Below, in pieces: positions 52,915-63,969 of a stretch of 64,000 nt of DNA; within the stretch, counting starts at the first letter, position 1; every line of letters starts with the position of its first letter. The notes below the pieces were generated by a model. The model was not told the origin of the DNA. It made no database searches and worked only from the letters and a program-made list of their open reading frames with translations. The stretch covers positions 1 through 64,000 of the forward strand of contig NZ_JASDCS010000003.1 in NCBI RefSeq assembly GCF_030407815.1, given 5' to 3'. The position numbers and the translations under genes were made by a program. This stretch comes from Psychrobacter sp. APC 3281. Lineage in GTDB: Bacteria; Pseudomonadota; Gammaproteobacteria; Pseudomonadales; Moraxellaceae.

Positions 52915-54191
52915 CCATATTTTCTACTGTTGGCTTATTTATTGCGCTAAGTTTACTTGTCGCTCTACTATTGGGCATTATCACCATTAAGCCGTGGTTA
53001 AAAGCACCGCGTTCGCATAGTAAGCCTGTGGACAATCAACTGCTGGATATCAACGTTGCTGTGTTTCGTGAGCGATTAGCAGAGCTGAAAACAGATAAAG
53101 ACAGTGGTATCATTGATGACCATCACTATCAAAACCAGAAGCTTGAGCTTGAACGTCAGCTTTTGGATGCTCAGCGTGAAGTGTCACCGATGGTCACGCC
53201 AGGTATCAAAAGCCGATTGATTATTATGGTTTGGGTACCTGTATTGACTGCCATGGCATATCTGATGGTCGGCGATCGCACACCTGTCTTTGAGCTGTGG
53301 GCTGCTGAGGACAAAGTCGGTCAAGTGGCGGATGACTTACTGACAGGTAGAATCGATCAGCCACCTGCTTGGGCTATTGAAGATGGTAATCAGCTGATTA
53401 GTGCTATGCAGACTAACGTCTATCGTCATGCCAGTGACTACAATCGCTGGATGCGCCTATCAGAGCTGTTCTTGTCATTAGAGGCGACTGATTCGGCATT
53501 AGAGGCCTTGTCACGCGCTTATCGTCTATCACCTGATAACGAAGAAATTGCGACCACTTATGCGCAGATTAGTTTCTTTGCTAATAAAGGTCAGTTAGAT
53601 GCCAATAGCCGCCGAGTGTTAGAAAACATACTGGCCACAAATCCAGAGCATGAGGGCGCACAGATGCTTATGGCGATGGGTGAAGCACGTGCTAGTAACT
53701 TCGATCAAGCGCAAGGCTGGATTAAACGTCTGCGTGACAGTATTGCGGCCAAACCAGGCGATCATACGCAAGCGCTATCAAGTCTAGATGAGCTTAGCGC
53801 TAATGTGGTGATGCAGCAGCAGCAAGCCTCTGAAGGCGTCGAAGTGACAGTCAAAATAAATGCTAGTCTGTTACCATTGGTAAAAGCTGACGATACACTG
53901 TTTGTAGCGATACGTGACGTGAAAGGTGGTCCACCATTTGCGGCTAAGCGTCTACCGATTAGCAATATCAAACAAGGCGAAGCGGTTATTAGCCTAAGTG
54001 ATCTTGATGCTATGATGCCAGAGCGTACCCTAGGATCGGCTCGTTCTGATAAAGTACAGCTAGCGGTCATCGCTCGTATCAGTCATAGTGGCAATGCTAC
54101 CGCAGAGTCAGGCGACCTCTCGGGTAATCCAGTGGTTATCAGCGCAGAACAAAATCAGGTCAACGTGGAAATCAATCAGCAAGTTCCATAG
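52911..54191 (+). CDS. ccmI: Cytochrome c biogenesis protein CcmI (TPR)
   Basis: 426 aa. Two membrane helices flank a cytoplasmic segment (VAVFRERLAELKTDKDSGIIDDHHYQNQKLELERQLL). TPR-type helices run at about residues 170-280 (RHASDYNRWMRLSELFLSLEATDSALEALSRAYRLSPDNEEI), and a beta-rich C-terminal domain follows. CcmI chaperones apocytochrome c to CcmFH. Overlaps ccmH by 4 bases; no terminator is clear after it. Confidence 0.93.
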   Translation: MTIFSTVGLFIALSLLVALLLGIITIKPWLKAPRSHSKPVDNQLLDINVAVFRERLAELKTDKDSGIIDDHHYQNQKLELERQLLDAQREVSPMVTPGIKSRLIIMVWVPVLTAMAYLMVGDRTPVFELWAAEDKVGQVADDLLTGRIDQPPAWAIEDGNQLISAMQTNVYRHASDYNRWMRLSELFLSLEATDSALEALSRAYRLSPDNEEIATTYAQISFFANKGQLDANSRRVLENILATNPEHEGAQMLMAMGEARASNFDQAQGWIKRLRDSIAAKPGDHTQALSSLDELSANVVMQQQQASEGVEVTVKINASLLPLVKADDTLFVAIRDVKGGPPFAAKRLPISNIKQGEAVISLSDLDAMMPERTLGSARSDKVQLAVIARISHSGNATAESGDLSGNPVVISAEQNQVNVEINQQVP

Positions 54192-55179
<988 letters not shown>

Positions 55180-55227
55180 CTATCGATATTAGCTAATTGA
55201 TTTAGCCAGTCGATGTAGTCGTTGAAG

Positions 55228-55253
55228 ACCCTGTTTAATAGCAGGGTTTTTTT
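55228..55253 (+). terminator. Terminator of adk
   Basis: ACCCTG and CAGGGT over an 8-base loop, with a T7 tract. Confidence 0.85.
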
Positions 55254-55275
55254 ATGCCTTATGAGAACACACACA

Positions 55276-55306
55276 AAAAAACCGCTTACTCATTATAAGT
55301 AAACGG
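55276..55306 (-). terminator. Terminator of secB operon
   Basis: CCGCTTACT and AGTAAACGG (one mismatch) over a short loop, followed on the minus strand by T7. It is 50 bases past the secB stop. Confidence 0.7.
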
Positions 55307-55355
55307 CCCTTTATCAAATATACGACTGGTAGAGCTCATATATTCTAATTAATGC

Positions 55356-55808
55356 TTATGCGTTACCTTGAGCATCAACTTGTGCTTGCTGCTGACTCTG
55401 TGCATACGCTTGATCAAAGTTCACAGGTGCTAGTAGCAATTGTGGGAAGCTACCACGCGTCACGATGTCACTGATGACTTCACGAGCATATGGGAACAAC
55501 ACGTTAGGGCAGTATGCGCCTAGGATTTGACCGATTTGATCTTCTGGAATGTCTTTTAATAAGAAGATACCTGCTTGATGCACTTCAGCGATAAATGCGG
55601 CTTCTTCCGCATTTTTGGCAGTAACGCTCACAGTTAGGATGATTTGATAATGATCGTCATCTAGTTTTTCAGCGTTGCTAGACAAATTGATATCAAGCTC
55701 TGGGTTCCACTCTTTGGTGAATACGCTAGCGCCTGGGACTTCAAGAGACATGTCTTTTACATAGATGCGTTCTAGTGCCAATTGTGGTTGTGCTTGTTCT
55801 TCAGCCAT
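55356..55808 (-). CDS. secB: Protein-export chaperone SecB
   Basis: 150 aa. SecB keeps precursors unfolded for Sec[59 protein letters not shown] and [38 protein letters not shown] are family blocks. The ending is Gln/Ala-rich. The order rhodanese-grxC-secB matches E. coli yibN-grxC-secB. Confidence 0.97.
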   Translation of the reverse strand: MAEEQAQPQLALERIYVKDMSLEVPGASVFTKEWNPELDINLSSNAEKLDDDHYQIILTVSVTAKNAEEAAFIAEVHQAGIFLLKDIPEDQIGQILGAYCPNVLFPYAREVISDIVTRGSFPQLLLAPVNFDQAYAQSQQQAQVDAQGNA

Positions 55809-56000
55809 GGTAAATCCTCTAAAATTAAATCAAATGATTGGGCAAATCGTTATTTTAATAAACGTTCATTGTAATATAAATCGAGACTATTTTTTGGTAT
55901 TGTCTCGATATTTTTTATTATTACTTCTTACTGCTCTATTAAAATCTGACACTGTCTATCTTTACATAAATAAAGACAGACAGTAAAGAAAGGTAGCAGA

Positions 56001-56264
56001 TTAACCAGCCAATAGCTCGTCAAGTTTGCCTTGCTGGTTCATTTGGTTAAGCTCATCAAAACCACCGACAAAAGTTTCGCCAACGAAGATTTGCGGCACA
56101 GTGCGGTAGTTATTGGTTTTTTTCATCAACGCTTGGCGCTCTTCGCTGCTCATATCGTGCATGCCGATTTCTTCATAATCAACGCCTTTGGTTTTTAGTA
56201 GTTGTTTGGCGTTTGAGCAGTATGGGCAGATAGGGGTAGTGTAAACTTTCACAGATACAGTCAT
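56001..56264 (-). CDS. grxC: Glutaredoxin 3 (GrxC)
   Basis: 87 aa. The active site Cys13-Pro-Tyr-Cys16 is in YTTPICPYCSNAKQLL, and NYRTVPQIFVGETFVGGFDELNQMN contains the cis-Pro and glutathione-binding segment. It reduces disulfides with glutathione. It is 192 bases upstream of secB on the same strand. Confidence 0.96.
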   Translation of the reverse strand: MTVSVKVYTTPICPYCSNAKQLLKTKGVDYEEIGMHDMSSEERQALMKKTNNYRTVPQIFVGETFVGGFDELNQMNQQGKLDELLAG

Positions 56265-56609
56265 GGTAAATCCTTATTTATAAATTTATGGGATAACAAA
56301 CATATTATAAAGAGCATGATAAATTAACATAGTCTCAAAGTTGGTATAGTCTGTTATCAATGAGTAAAGCAAAAATGCATTCGGTGATGCTCATTACTAA
56401 AGTGGGGATGGGCATAACAAATTCAAGCCGTTTTGGCTCAAAACGTATTTTAGTGCTGTAAAACATGAAAAATAAACCACAAAAAAAGACACCTGATAAA
56501 AAGGTGTCTTCTTTATAGCGTTGGTAGCGCTGATAACGTTAGTCAGGTCGCATAAACATCAGCTAAGCGATGTGTATAAACGCTTCACTTAAGCGCCCAT
56601 ACAGGTCTA
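56265..56609. other. Intergenic between rhodanese gene and grxC
   Basis: Holds the terminator at 56486-56510 and probably a grxC promoter. Nothing else is seen. Confidence 0.4.
56486..56510 (-). terminator. Terminator after rhodanese gene
   Basis: AAGACACCT and AGGTGTCTT over a 7-base loop, with a T-run on the minus strand (A7 at 56481-56487). Confidence 0.85.
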
Positions 56610-57065
56610 TTACTTGCTTAGACTTGGTTTTGTTTTACCTTTAGCCTTTGCTTTGGCGTCTTTTACACCAACCAATGGCATGCCAGCGCCTTGCCAACCG
56701 CCAATACCGCCCTCTAAGCGATAGACACTATCTTTACCAATCATCTGAATCGCAGCGCCTGCTTGGACGCCCATGTCGCAAATGATAATCACTGGCTGCT
56801 CAATCGCGCGAATCTCTTCTAAGCGGTCTTTGAGGTCAGTGAACGGTATGTTGCGGCTGCCTTGAATATAGCCTGATTCAAACTTCTTCTTAGCGCGAAT
56901 ATCGATAAGCTGCGCGTTTTGAGAGTTGACCATCATGCCAAGCGTGTTAGGCGATATTTTTCTACCGCTACGTTTGTTTTCAATCGTAAAAAACAGTATA
57001 GCAAGTACGGCTAATATACCAAATAAAAACGGGTGGTTGCCCACAAATTCCAGCGCACGATCCAA
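56610..57065 (-). CDS. Membrane-anchored rhodanese-like protein (YibN type)
   Basis: 151 aa if it starts at the TTG at 57065, which has GGAGG at a 6-base spacing; an ATG at 57116 has no ribosome site and would add an unlikely Phe/Trp-rich start. One membrane helix (HPFLFGILAVLAILFF) is followed by a rhodanese domain with LIDIRAKKKFESGYIQGSRNIPF and the active Cys loop IIICDMGVQAG. YibN-type proteins sit upstream of grxC-secB in many gammaproteobacteria. The substrate is unknown. Confidence 0.88.
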   Translation of the reverse strand: MDRALEFVGNHPFLFGILAVLAILFFTIENKRSGRKISPNTLGMMVNSQNAQLIDIRAKKKFESGYIQGSRNIPFTDLKDRLEEIRAIEQPVIIICDMGVQAGAAIQMIGKDSVYRLEGGIGGWQGAGMPLVGVKDAKAKAKGKTKPSLSK

Positions 57066-57286
57066 ACCATACCTCCAAAAAAATAAGTGTTCTATTGAGC
57101 TGAGAAGACAGCCCAATGATAGTGAACAAGGCGCTATTATACCGATAAGGTCATCTATAGTAAACGGGCGATGACATGGGCAGTAATTGAGCGGTTATTG
57201 CACCTATCTATGGATATTCTTAGCCTAATAAAAATATCTACTCACAAGACCGTTTTTAATTAAGACGGACAGTAACAAGCCAAATA

Positions 57287-58390
57287 CTAATAAGGCTTCG
57301 TATCTGCCTCTTCTCGTAGCGTGACGAGGTTTTCAACACGGCGCTGCAATACTTCACCATCAGCTACTGCTTGCCATAGTGCGCAGCCTTTGCTGTTGTG
57401 AGTATGGCGACAGTCACGGAATTGGCAACCGCCGGCCAATGGTGCTAGCTCAACGAAGCCCGAAATAATATCATCAGGGGTGAGGTGCCAAATGCCATAT
57501 TCACGAATCCCTGGTGTATCGACGATACCGCCTTGAGTGAGATCTTCTGGATTGAATGGCAATAGTCGGCTAGTTGTCGTGGTGTGCTGACCGAGCTTAG
57601 AATTTTGCGAGATGATATTGACACTCTGACCAGACTCAGGCAATAGGGCATTAATTAGACTGCTTTTGCCGACGCCAGATTGACCCGCGAAGATCACCAG
57701 CTTTTTATCTATATAGCGTTTTAGCTCATCAAGGCCTTCTTGCTCATCGCTATCAGCGATATTTTCAGGACAATCGACCGAAGTTAGAACACTTTCATAG
57801 CCAAGCGCGGCATACTGTGCCAATAACTCATTGGTGTCCACGCCGTTCTCTTCTGCCAATAAGTCGGCTTTGTTGAGTACTAATAATGGTTTGACACCTG
57901 CATGATGGCATACCACGAGATAGCGATCGATCAGCGTTGGTGCGGCGGCAGGCAGTGGCGCAAAAACAATCGCCAAAATATCGACGTTGGCGGCAACAGG
58001 TTTGAGCTTATGATAGCGGTCAGGACGAGAAACCAGCGATGTACGCGGTTTGACCGCTTCGATACGACCAAAGCCAGTATTAGAGTCGGCATTCCAACGT
58101 ACTTGATCACCAGCAGCGAGCATCGGTAGATTGGTACGTACATGACAGCGCCAGATATCATTTAACTCAAGCGTTTGCCAAAACGGCTCAGGATCATCAG
58201 GGGCAATCTCTGGCTGCTCAGGTATAACAGCAGGCAGGCTAGTGACTTGTACTTCTAGTTGCTTACCGTAATGCGCCATGACCACGCCATCCATCAAACT
58301 GTCATCAATACTATCTTGATTAGACAGTTGCTGCTTGTCGATGCGACGAATCTGTTGTTTAGTCAGTTTGCGTTGCCGGATTAATGCCAT
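57287..58390 (-). CDS. rsgA: Ribosome small-subunit GTPase RsgA
   Basis: 367 aa from the ATG at 58390 (MALIRQRKLTKQQIRRIDKQQ); a longer frame to 58447 adds a hydrophobic start typical of upstream DNA. A circularly permuted GTPase: G4 (NKADLL), then G1 (GQSGVGKSSLIN), then G3 (DTPGIREYG). An OB-fold lies before it, and the zinc cluster GGCQFRDCRHTHNSKGC is near the end. It checks late 30S assembly. It is divergent from orn, as in E. coli. Confidence 0.95.
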   Translation of the reverse strand: MALIRQRKLTKQQIRRIDKQQLSNQDSIDDSLMDGVVMAHYGKQLEVQVTSLPAVIPEQPEIAPDDPEPFWQTLELNDIWRCHVRTNLPMLAAGDQVRWNADSNTGFGRIEAVKPRTSLVSRPDRYHKLKPVAANVDILAIVFAPLPAAAPTLIDRYLVVCHHAGVKPLLVLNKADLLAEENGVDTNELLAQYAALGYESVLTSVDCPENIADSDEQEGLDELKRYIDKKLVIFAGQSGVGKSSLINALLPESGQSVNIISQNSKLGQHTTTTSRLLPFNPEDLTQGGIVDTPGIREYGIWHLTPDDIISGFVELAPLAGGCQFRDCRHTHNSKGCALWQAVADGEVLQRRVENLVTLREEADTKPY

Positions 58391-58620
58391 GGGTTTTTGA
58401 CCTATTATAAAAATATTGCTAAGTGTAGCGTGAAAATTTGCTAACATACAGCCTAAAGCGTCTGCGGCAGACAGTGGTTTTGTAATATTTTGGCTGCTTG
58501 CTAGATTTTTTGAATCAATCAGTGCATTACAATGCTGCCTGAATATGAGTATTCAACCGCAATACGTTTTTCAAATTATGTTTAAAACTGTCCCAAAATT
58601 TAATGACCATAGGATATTGT

Positions 58621-59208
58621 ATGACTACCGGTGACCATCCCAATAAGATTAAAATCAAAAATCAAGGCAAAAAAGGGCTGGTGTGGATTGATTTAGAAAT
58701 GACCGGACTTGATACCTTAAATGATGAGATTATCGAGATTGCTACTGTCGTTACTGACGAAGATTTGAATGTACTTGCTGAAGGGCCTGTATTTGCGATC
58801 AAGGTATCGGATCAAGTCTTAAACAAAATGGATGACTGGAATACCAAGCAGCATGGTCAATCAGGGTTGGTCGATCGTGTACGTCGTAGTACGGTGACAT
58901 TGGCAGAAGCCGAAGCTGAGACTATCAAGTTCCTAAACAAGTGGGTTGATAGTGGTAAGTCGCCAATGTGTGGTAACTCTATTTGCCAAGATCGTCGATT
59001 TATGGCGCGCCAAATGCCAGAGCTTGAGCGATTCTTCCATTATCGTAATCTTGATGTGTCGTCAATTAAAGAGCTTTGTTTCCGCTGGCGTCCTGATATC
59101 TTAAAGAATTTCGAAAAAGGTGGCAGTCATTTAGCCTTAGACGATATTCGTGACTCTATCCGTGAGCTAAAGCACTATCGTCAACATTTCTTTAAGTTAA
59201 TACCTTAA
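58621..59208 (+). CDS. orn: Oligoribonuclease
   Basis: 195 aa from the ATG at 58621 (AGGA 7 bases upstream); an in-frame ATG at 58603 is less well placed. A 3'-to-5' exonuclease that finishes degradation of short RNA and linear pGpG. The DEDDh acids are in [48 protein letters not shown] and [17 protein letters not shown], with the His. It has a basic 18-residue N-terminus. Confidence 0.96.
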   Translation: MTTGDHPNKIKIKNQGKKGLVWIDLEMTGLDTLNDEIIEIATVVTDEDLNVLAEGPVFAIKVSDQVLNKMDDWNTKQHGQSGLVDRVRRSTVTLAEAEAETIKFLNKWVDSGKSPMCGNSICQDRRFMARQMPELERFFHYRNLDVSSIKELCFRWRPDILKNFEKGGSHLALDDIRDSIRELKHYRQHFFKLIP

Positions 59209-59266
59209 ATAGCTAGCAAGAGATAAGCTATTTAAAAGTGTAGTAAAAGAATTGTAGTAAAAAAAC

Positions 59267-59300
59267 AAAAGGGTCTGTTGATATTTCAACAGACCCTTTT
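59267..59300. terminator. Bidirectional terminator between orn and lpxH
   Basis: AAAAGGGTCTGTTGA and its exact complement form a 15-bp stem over TATT, with A- and T-tracts on each side, between convergent genes. Confidence 0.95.
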
Positions 59301-59328
59301 TATTTTTAAGCTAGATTCAACGATCAAG

Positions 59329-60213
59329 TCAAACAAGCATTGTAAACTCAAACAATCCAAACTCAGCATCATTACTGCTTAAATCGTTACTACTAAAACC
59401 GTCATTTGAACGCTGGTCATCTGTTACTGCGCCAATCACAGCACTGACTTTCGGCTGGCGAGTGTCTTTATCTAACAATCGCCAGTCGCCAAGCACGTAG
59501 CGCTTTTTATCATCAGTCGCCTGATGAATGTCTGGACGATGGGTATGTCCGTGCAACAATGCATCGCTACTAGTAATGGCTTGACGTACGGCTTTATCAT
59601 TCACGTCCATGATATGCGCAGCTTTGTTCGCATTATTCTGTTGGCTTCTTTTACGCATGTTGTCTGCAATTGCCAAGCGTTTTTCTAATGACTTATTGAG
59701 CAGATACCACTGAGTTAAACGGTTACGCATAATTTTGCGAAAGAACTGATATTTTTTATCATCAGTACAGAGTGCGTCACCGTGTTCTAAGCGGTAATTC
59801 TGCTGACCAATAGACAAAGTATATGGCTCGTTGATTAGCTCACCGCCGAACAGATTACAAAACGGCTGACCCAACAAGAAGTCACGATTACCGTGCATGA
59901 CCAATATCTCACAGCCATTGATACGTAGCTGCTTGAGTTTAGCTATGAGCGGAGTTAGCCAATGTTTTTTCTGCTCATCTCCTGACTCCTTCTCTTTCGA
60001 TAGGGACAGATACGTATCATCACCTAGCCACACCTCAAACCAATCACCCAATATAAAGAGGCGTTTGAGCGCTGGCAGGGCGAGACAGTCATCTAATAGC
60101 GCCAAAAAAGCCTGCACTAAGGCAGGCTCCTGAGGCGATAAATGCAAATCGCTAATCAATACTTGCCGCACTTGATGAGGGCGGGTCGTGATTAAGTGAT
60201 CAAAACTTTGCAT
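59329..60213 (-). CDS. lpxH: UDP-2,3-diacylglucosamine hydrolase LpxH
   Basis: 294 aa, about 50 longer than E. coli LpxH (240). Calcineurin-like motifs are LISDLHLSP, FILGDWFEVWLGDD, LVMHGNRDFLLG and LLHGHTHRPD. It makes lipid X in lipid A biosynthesis at the membrane face. The extra length is mostly an Asn/Ser/Asp-rich stretch near the C-terminus (TDDQRSNDGFSSNDLSSND) and an inserted loop near residue 75. ppiB is just upstream on the same strand (123-bp gap), as in E. coli. Confidence 0.94.
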   Translation of the reverse strand: MQSFDHLITTRPHQVRQVLISDLHLSPQEPALVQAFLALLDDCLALPALKRLFILGDWFEVWLGDDTYLSLSKEKESGDEQKKHWLTPLIAKLKQLRINGCEILVMHGNRDFLLGQPFCNLFGGELINEPYTLSIGQQNYRLEHGDALCTDDKKYQFFRKIMRNRLTQWYLLNKSLEKRLAIADNMRKRSQQNNANKAAHIMDVNDKAVRQAITSSDALLHGHTHRPDIHQATDDKKRYVLGDWRLLDKDTRQPKVSAVIGAVTDDQRSNDGFSSNDLSSNDAEFGLFEFTMLV

Positions 60214-60336
60214 TTATCTTGGTCCTTGTGACTTATCGTATGGCGAGCATGATTTAATAAACTCTACTAGAAAATGCTCGCTCATTCACAGCTATCGCTA
60301 AGTAACTATTACTGACTAGCAGCTATTGAATGACTA

Positions 60337-60852
60337 TTACTGAGTAATGATGGTTGCTGAGTTGATAACAACTGGCTCTTTTGGCACATCAGCATGCATA
60401 CCGAAACGACCCGTTGGTACGCTGCGCATTTTCTCGATAACGTCCATACCGCTTGTTACTTTACCAAATACGGTGTAACCCCAACCTTGCATGTTTTTGC
60501 CAGAGTGGTTTAGGAAGTCGTTGTCTTTTACGTTGATGAAGAACTGGCTAGTCGCTGAATGCGGATCTTGGGTACGCGCCATTGCGATAGTACCTTTGTC
60601 ATTTTTTAGACCATTGTCCGCTTCGTTTTCGATAGGCGCATTGGTTGGTTTTTCATTCATCTCAGCGTCCATTCCGCCGCCTTGAATCATGAAACCATCA
60701 ATGATGCGATGGAAAATTGTACCGTCATACTGACCAGATTTTACGTAGTTTAAAAAGTTTTCTACGGTTTTCGGTGCTTTTTCTTCGTTGAGTTCGATAA
60801 CGATCGCACCCATATTGGTTTCAAGTTCTACTACTGGTGGCATGTCTACCAT
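60337..60852 (-). CDS. ppiB: Cyclophilin-type peptidyl-prolyl isomerase PpiB
   Basis: 171 aa with no signal peptide, so cytoplasmic. [79 protein letters not shown] and [15 protein letters not shown] are cyclophilin signatures with the catalytic Arg in FHRII. Followed by lpxH. Confidence 0.96.
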   Translation of the reverse strand: MVDMPPVVELETNMGAIVIELNEEKAPKTVENFLNYVKSGQYDGTIFHRIIDGFMIQGGGMDAEMNEKPTNAPIENEADNGLKNDKGTIAMARTQDPHSATSQFFINVKDNDFLNHSGKNMQGWGYTVFGKVTSGMDVIEKMRSVPTGRFGMHADVPKEPVVINSATIITQ

Positions 60853-61145
60853 GAGATATTCCTTTTTGATTGCAGCGCCTTAAATAGCACTATTGTGAGT
60901 GGTGGTTAAAAAGTTACGGGTAGTCTAACGGCTTTTTTATCCCGTGTCATGTATCAGGCTGTTAATGCGTTTGCGAAACCTGATAGAATAACGCAACTTT
61001 ACCCATTTTTGACAAATTTTGATAATGCGGTCGCACTATCTAAGTTTTTATATTCTCGCTTTATTTTAATACTTTAGTTTAAACGTTTCGTGATGCGTGA
61101 TGGCACGCACCATGAACTGACAATTTGCGTTAGGAGCAATGCCCG

Positions 61146-62885
61146 ATGAGTGATCACTCAAGCAACAATGCACAAAAAGATGAACCAAAAAACGATTTTA
61201 TTCGTAATATCATTCGTGACGATGTCAATGCGCAAAAATATCAGCAAATTGTAACGCGCTTTCCGCCTGAGCCAAATGGCTACCTGCATTTAGGCCATGT
61301 GAAATCTATCTGCTTAAACTTTGGTGTGGCCAAAGAGTTTGGCGGTGTGTGCAACCTACGTTTTGATGACACTAACCCAACTGCTGAAAAGCAAGATTAC
61401 ATCGACAATATTAAAAACGATGTGCAGTGGTTAGGTTTTGAGTGGGCAGGCGAGGCACATCATGCCTCAGGTTATTTCGATCAGCTACATGCATGGGCAA
61501 TCCAGTTGATTGAGCAAGGCGACGCTTATGTTGATTTGCAAACCCCTGAGCAAATCAAAGAAAACCGTGGTTCATTCAATGAAGCGGGAACGCCTTCACC
61601 ATATCGTGATGCCAGTGTTGAAGAAAACCTAGCGCTTTTCAACGATATGAAAGACGGTAAATACGCTGAAGGAAAGGCTATTTTGCGCGCCAAGATTGAT
61701 ATGGCCAGCCCAAATATGAACCTGCGTGATCCTGTTATCTATCGCGTGATGCATCAAGCGCATCATCAGACTGGTGATAAATGGTGCATTTATCCAATGT
61801 ATGACTTTGCTCATCCACTCTCGGATGCGTTAGAAGGAATTACCCATTCATTATGTACGCTTGAGTTTGAAGATCATCGTCCATTCTATGATTGGGTCAT
61901 CGAAAAAATCGGCTTTGACGTACCGCCACATCAGTACGAGTTTAGCCGCTTAAACGTTGATCATACATTGACCAGTAAGCGTAAGCTAAAGCAACTGGTA
62001 GATGAAGGTATCGTCAGTGGTTGGAATGATCCCCGTATGCCAACCGTCGCTGGCATGCGTCGCCGTGGTTATACGCCAGAGGGCTTGCGCGATTTTTGTG
62101 AGCGTGTGGGGGTGACCAAAGCGGATAGTGTGGTTGATTTCCGTTTGCTAGAGTTTAGTGTTCGTCAATCGTTAGAGACGACTACTGGTCGCGGTATGGC
62201 AGTCCTAAAGCCATTAAAAGTGACCATCACTAACTTTAGCGAAGCGGTCAGCAGCTGGGAGTCGCAAAAAGCCGATAGCGTTAATGCGCGTTTTGACGAT
62301 GCGACTCAGACACTTTGGTTGACTCAGCCGAACCATCCTAACGTCGATATGGGTGAGCGTGAGATTCCATTTACCGAGACGCTATACATCGATCAAGGTG
62401 ATTACGAGATTGAACCGCCTGCAGGCTATAAGCGCCTATCACCAGAAAAGCCAGAGATTCGTCTGCGTAACACCTATGTGTTAGCCGTCACTGAGCATAT
62501 CACTGATGAAAGTGGCAATGTCGTTGAGCTAAAAGCGACGATTGACCCTGCTACTTTGGGCAACAACCCTGAAGGGCGCAAGGTCAAAGGTGTGATTCAT
62601 TGGGTATCAGCCAGTCAAGGTGTACCAGCGACCGTGCGCATGTATGAGCAGCTATTCAGTGCTGAAGACCCAAGTAGCGTCGCTGATGTTCATCAAGCGC
62701 TAAATCCGAACTCGCTCACTGAGCTAAACGCAGTGGTTGAGCCGTCTTTGGTCAATGCAAATGCTGGTACGCGCTTCCAGTTTGAGCGTGAAGGTTACTT
62801 CATCTCTGATAGCGAAGATCACAGCACGGATAAGCCAGTATTCAACCAAATCGTTAGTTTGCGCGATAGCTATAAGCCAGCTTAA
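61146..62885 (+). CDS. glnS: Glutaminyl-tRNA synthetase
   Basis: 579 aa. The class I HIGH-like motif is PPEPNGYLHLGHVKSI, and the KMSKS-like motif is LTSKRKLKQL. The catalytic core NLRFDDTNPTAEKQDYIDNIKNDVQWLGF and DFAHPLSDALEGITHSLCTLEFEDHRPFYDW separates it from glutamyl synthetases. The C-terminal anticodon barrels follow from about residue 350. AGGAG is 11 bases upstream of the ATG. It stands alone. Confidence 0.97.
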   Translation: MSDHSSNNAQKDEPKNDFIRNIIRDDVNAQKYQQIVTRFPPEPNGYLHLGHVKSICLNFGVAKEFGGVCNLRFDDTNPTAEKQDYIDNIKNDVQWLGFEWAGEAHHASGYFDQLHAWAIQLIEQGDAYVDLQTPEQIKENRGSFNEAGTPSPYRDASVEENLALFNDMKDGKYAEGKAILRAKIDMASPNMNLRDPVIYRVMHQAHHQTGDKWCIYPMYDFAHPLSDALEGITHSLCTLEFEDHRPFYDWVIEKIGFDVPPHQYEFSRLNVDHTLTSKRKLKQLVDEGIVSGWNDPRMPTVAGMRRRGYTPEGLRDFCERVGVTKADSVVDFRLLEFSVRQSLETTTGRGMAVLKPLKVTITNFSEAVSSWESQKADSVNARFDDATQTLWLTQPNHPNVDMGEREIPFTETLYIDQGDYEIEPPAGYKRLSPEKPEIRLRNTYVLAVTEHITDESGNVVELKATIDPATLGNNPEGRKVKGVIHWVSASQGVPATVRMYEQLFSAEDPSSVADVHQALNPNSLTELNAVVEPSLVNANAGTRFQFEREGYFISDSEDHSTDKPVFNQIVSLRDSYKPA

Positions 62886-63282
62886 TTTATACTGGCTTAG
62901 TATGTAAAAGTATCCTTATCCAAATGGATATTTTGAAATAATACTGAACAATAGTAGTTTGCAAGTTAGCCTATTTCTAGTACGCTAGGGATGGGCTTTT
63001 GTGTGTGCAGTTATAAAGTTAAGTATGATTATGGTGCGAATTTTGCTTATGGGATGCAGGGATGGTGGTTTAAGAAATAATTGATATATCTACTTAGGGT
63101 TAAATGGAATAACCGCATTACAATCCGTCACAAGACATTCATAACCAGTTTGTTAAGATAAAGTCAGTTTTTACGGATGTGCTTTATGTTATATTTGATA
63201 GCTGAGCACATCGATGATAATAATAGAGCGCGCGGCCAACGGGTCGATACAAGCGTTCATCAACATAGCTAAGGAATCAAGC
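62886..63282. other. Intergenic between glnS and peroxiredoxin gene
   Basis: An 8-bp inverted repeat TAAGCCAG/CTGGCTTA (62873-62899) spans the glnS stop; it may be a weak terminator, but no T-run follows. GGTTA-N7-TAACC occurs near 63098. No gene is recognised. Confidence 0.45.
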
Positions 63283-63921
63283 ATGGCACATTTACGTTTA
63301 GGCGATACCGCACCAAACTTTGACGCTGCGACCACAGAAGGCGATATTAATTTCCACGAGTGGGCAGGCGATCATTGGGTGGTTTTTTTCTCACATCCTT
63401 CAGATTATACGCCAGTATGTACCACTGAGCTTGGTCGTACCGCAGCACTAGGCGGTGAGTTCCAGAAGCGCAATGTTAAACCAATTGCGCTATCGGTTGA
63501 TGGTTTAGAAGATCATAAAGGTTGGGTAAGTGACATTGAAGAAACCCAAGGTACTGCTGTCAATTTCCCTATCATTGCAGACCCTGAGCGCAAGGTTGCA
63601 GATCTTTATGACATGATTCATCCAAATGCTGACAATACAGCGACGGTCAGAAGTGTGTTTATTATTGATCCTAAGAAAAAAGTACGCTTAACACTGACTT
63701 ATCCAGCCAGCTGTGGCCGTAACTTCGATGAAATTATCCGTGTTATTGATGCGATGCAATTGTCTGATGAATATAACGTAGCAACGCCTGTTGATTGGAA
63801 AGATGGCGACGACGTTATCATTCCTCCAAGCGTGAAAAACGAAGATATCGCTGCTAATTATCCTAAAGGTCATACCGAAATTAAGCCTTATTTACGTACC
63901 ACACCTGCGCCTAACAAATAA
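63283..63921 (+). CDS. 1-Cys peroxiredoxin (Prx6 family)
   Basis: 212 aa from the ATG at 63283 (AGGA upstream). An in-frame ATG at 63214 would add 23 unfitting residues. The peroxidatic Cys46 is in HPSDYTPVCTTELG; the Prx6-type block YPASCGRNFDEIIRVIDAMQLSD and C-terminal PVDWKDGDDVIIPP follow. No second conserved resolving Cys of the AhpC kind is seen. It reduces peroxides in the cytoplasm. A terminator hairpin follows. Confidence 0.94.
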   Translation: MAHLRLGDTAPNFDAATTEGDINFHEWAGDHWVVFFSHPSDYTPVCTTELGRTAALGGEFQKRNVKPIALSVDGLEDHKGWVSDIEETQGTAVNFPIIADPERKVADLYDMIHPNADNTATVRSVFIIDPKKKVRLTLTYPASCGRNFDEIIRVIDAMQLSDEYNVATPVDWKDGDDVIIPPSVKNEDIAANYPKGHTEIKPYLRTTPAPNK

Positions 63922-63969
63922 GTTAAATGCATGTGGTATTGATAAGTGATTAAGAATTGCTCAAAAATT

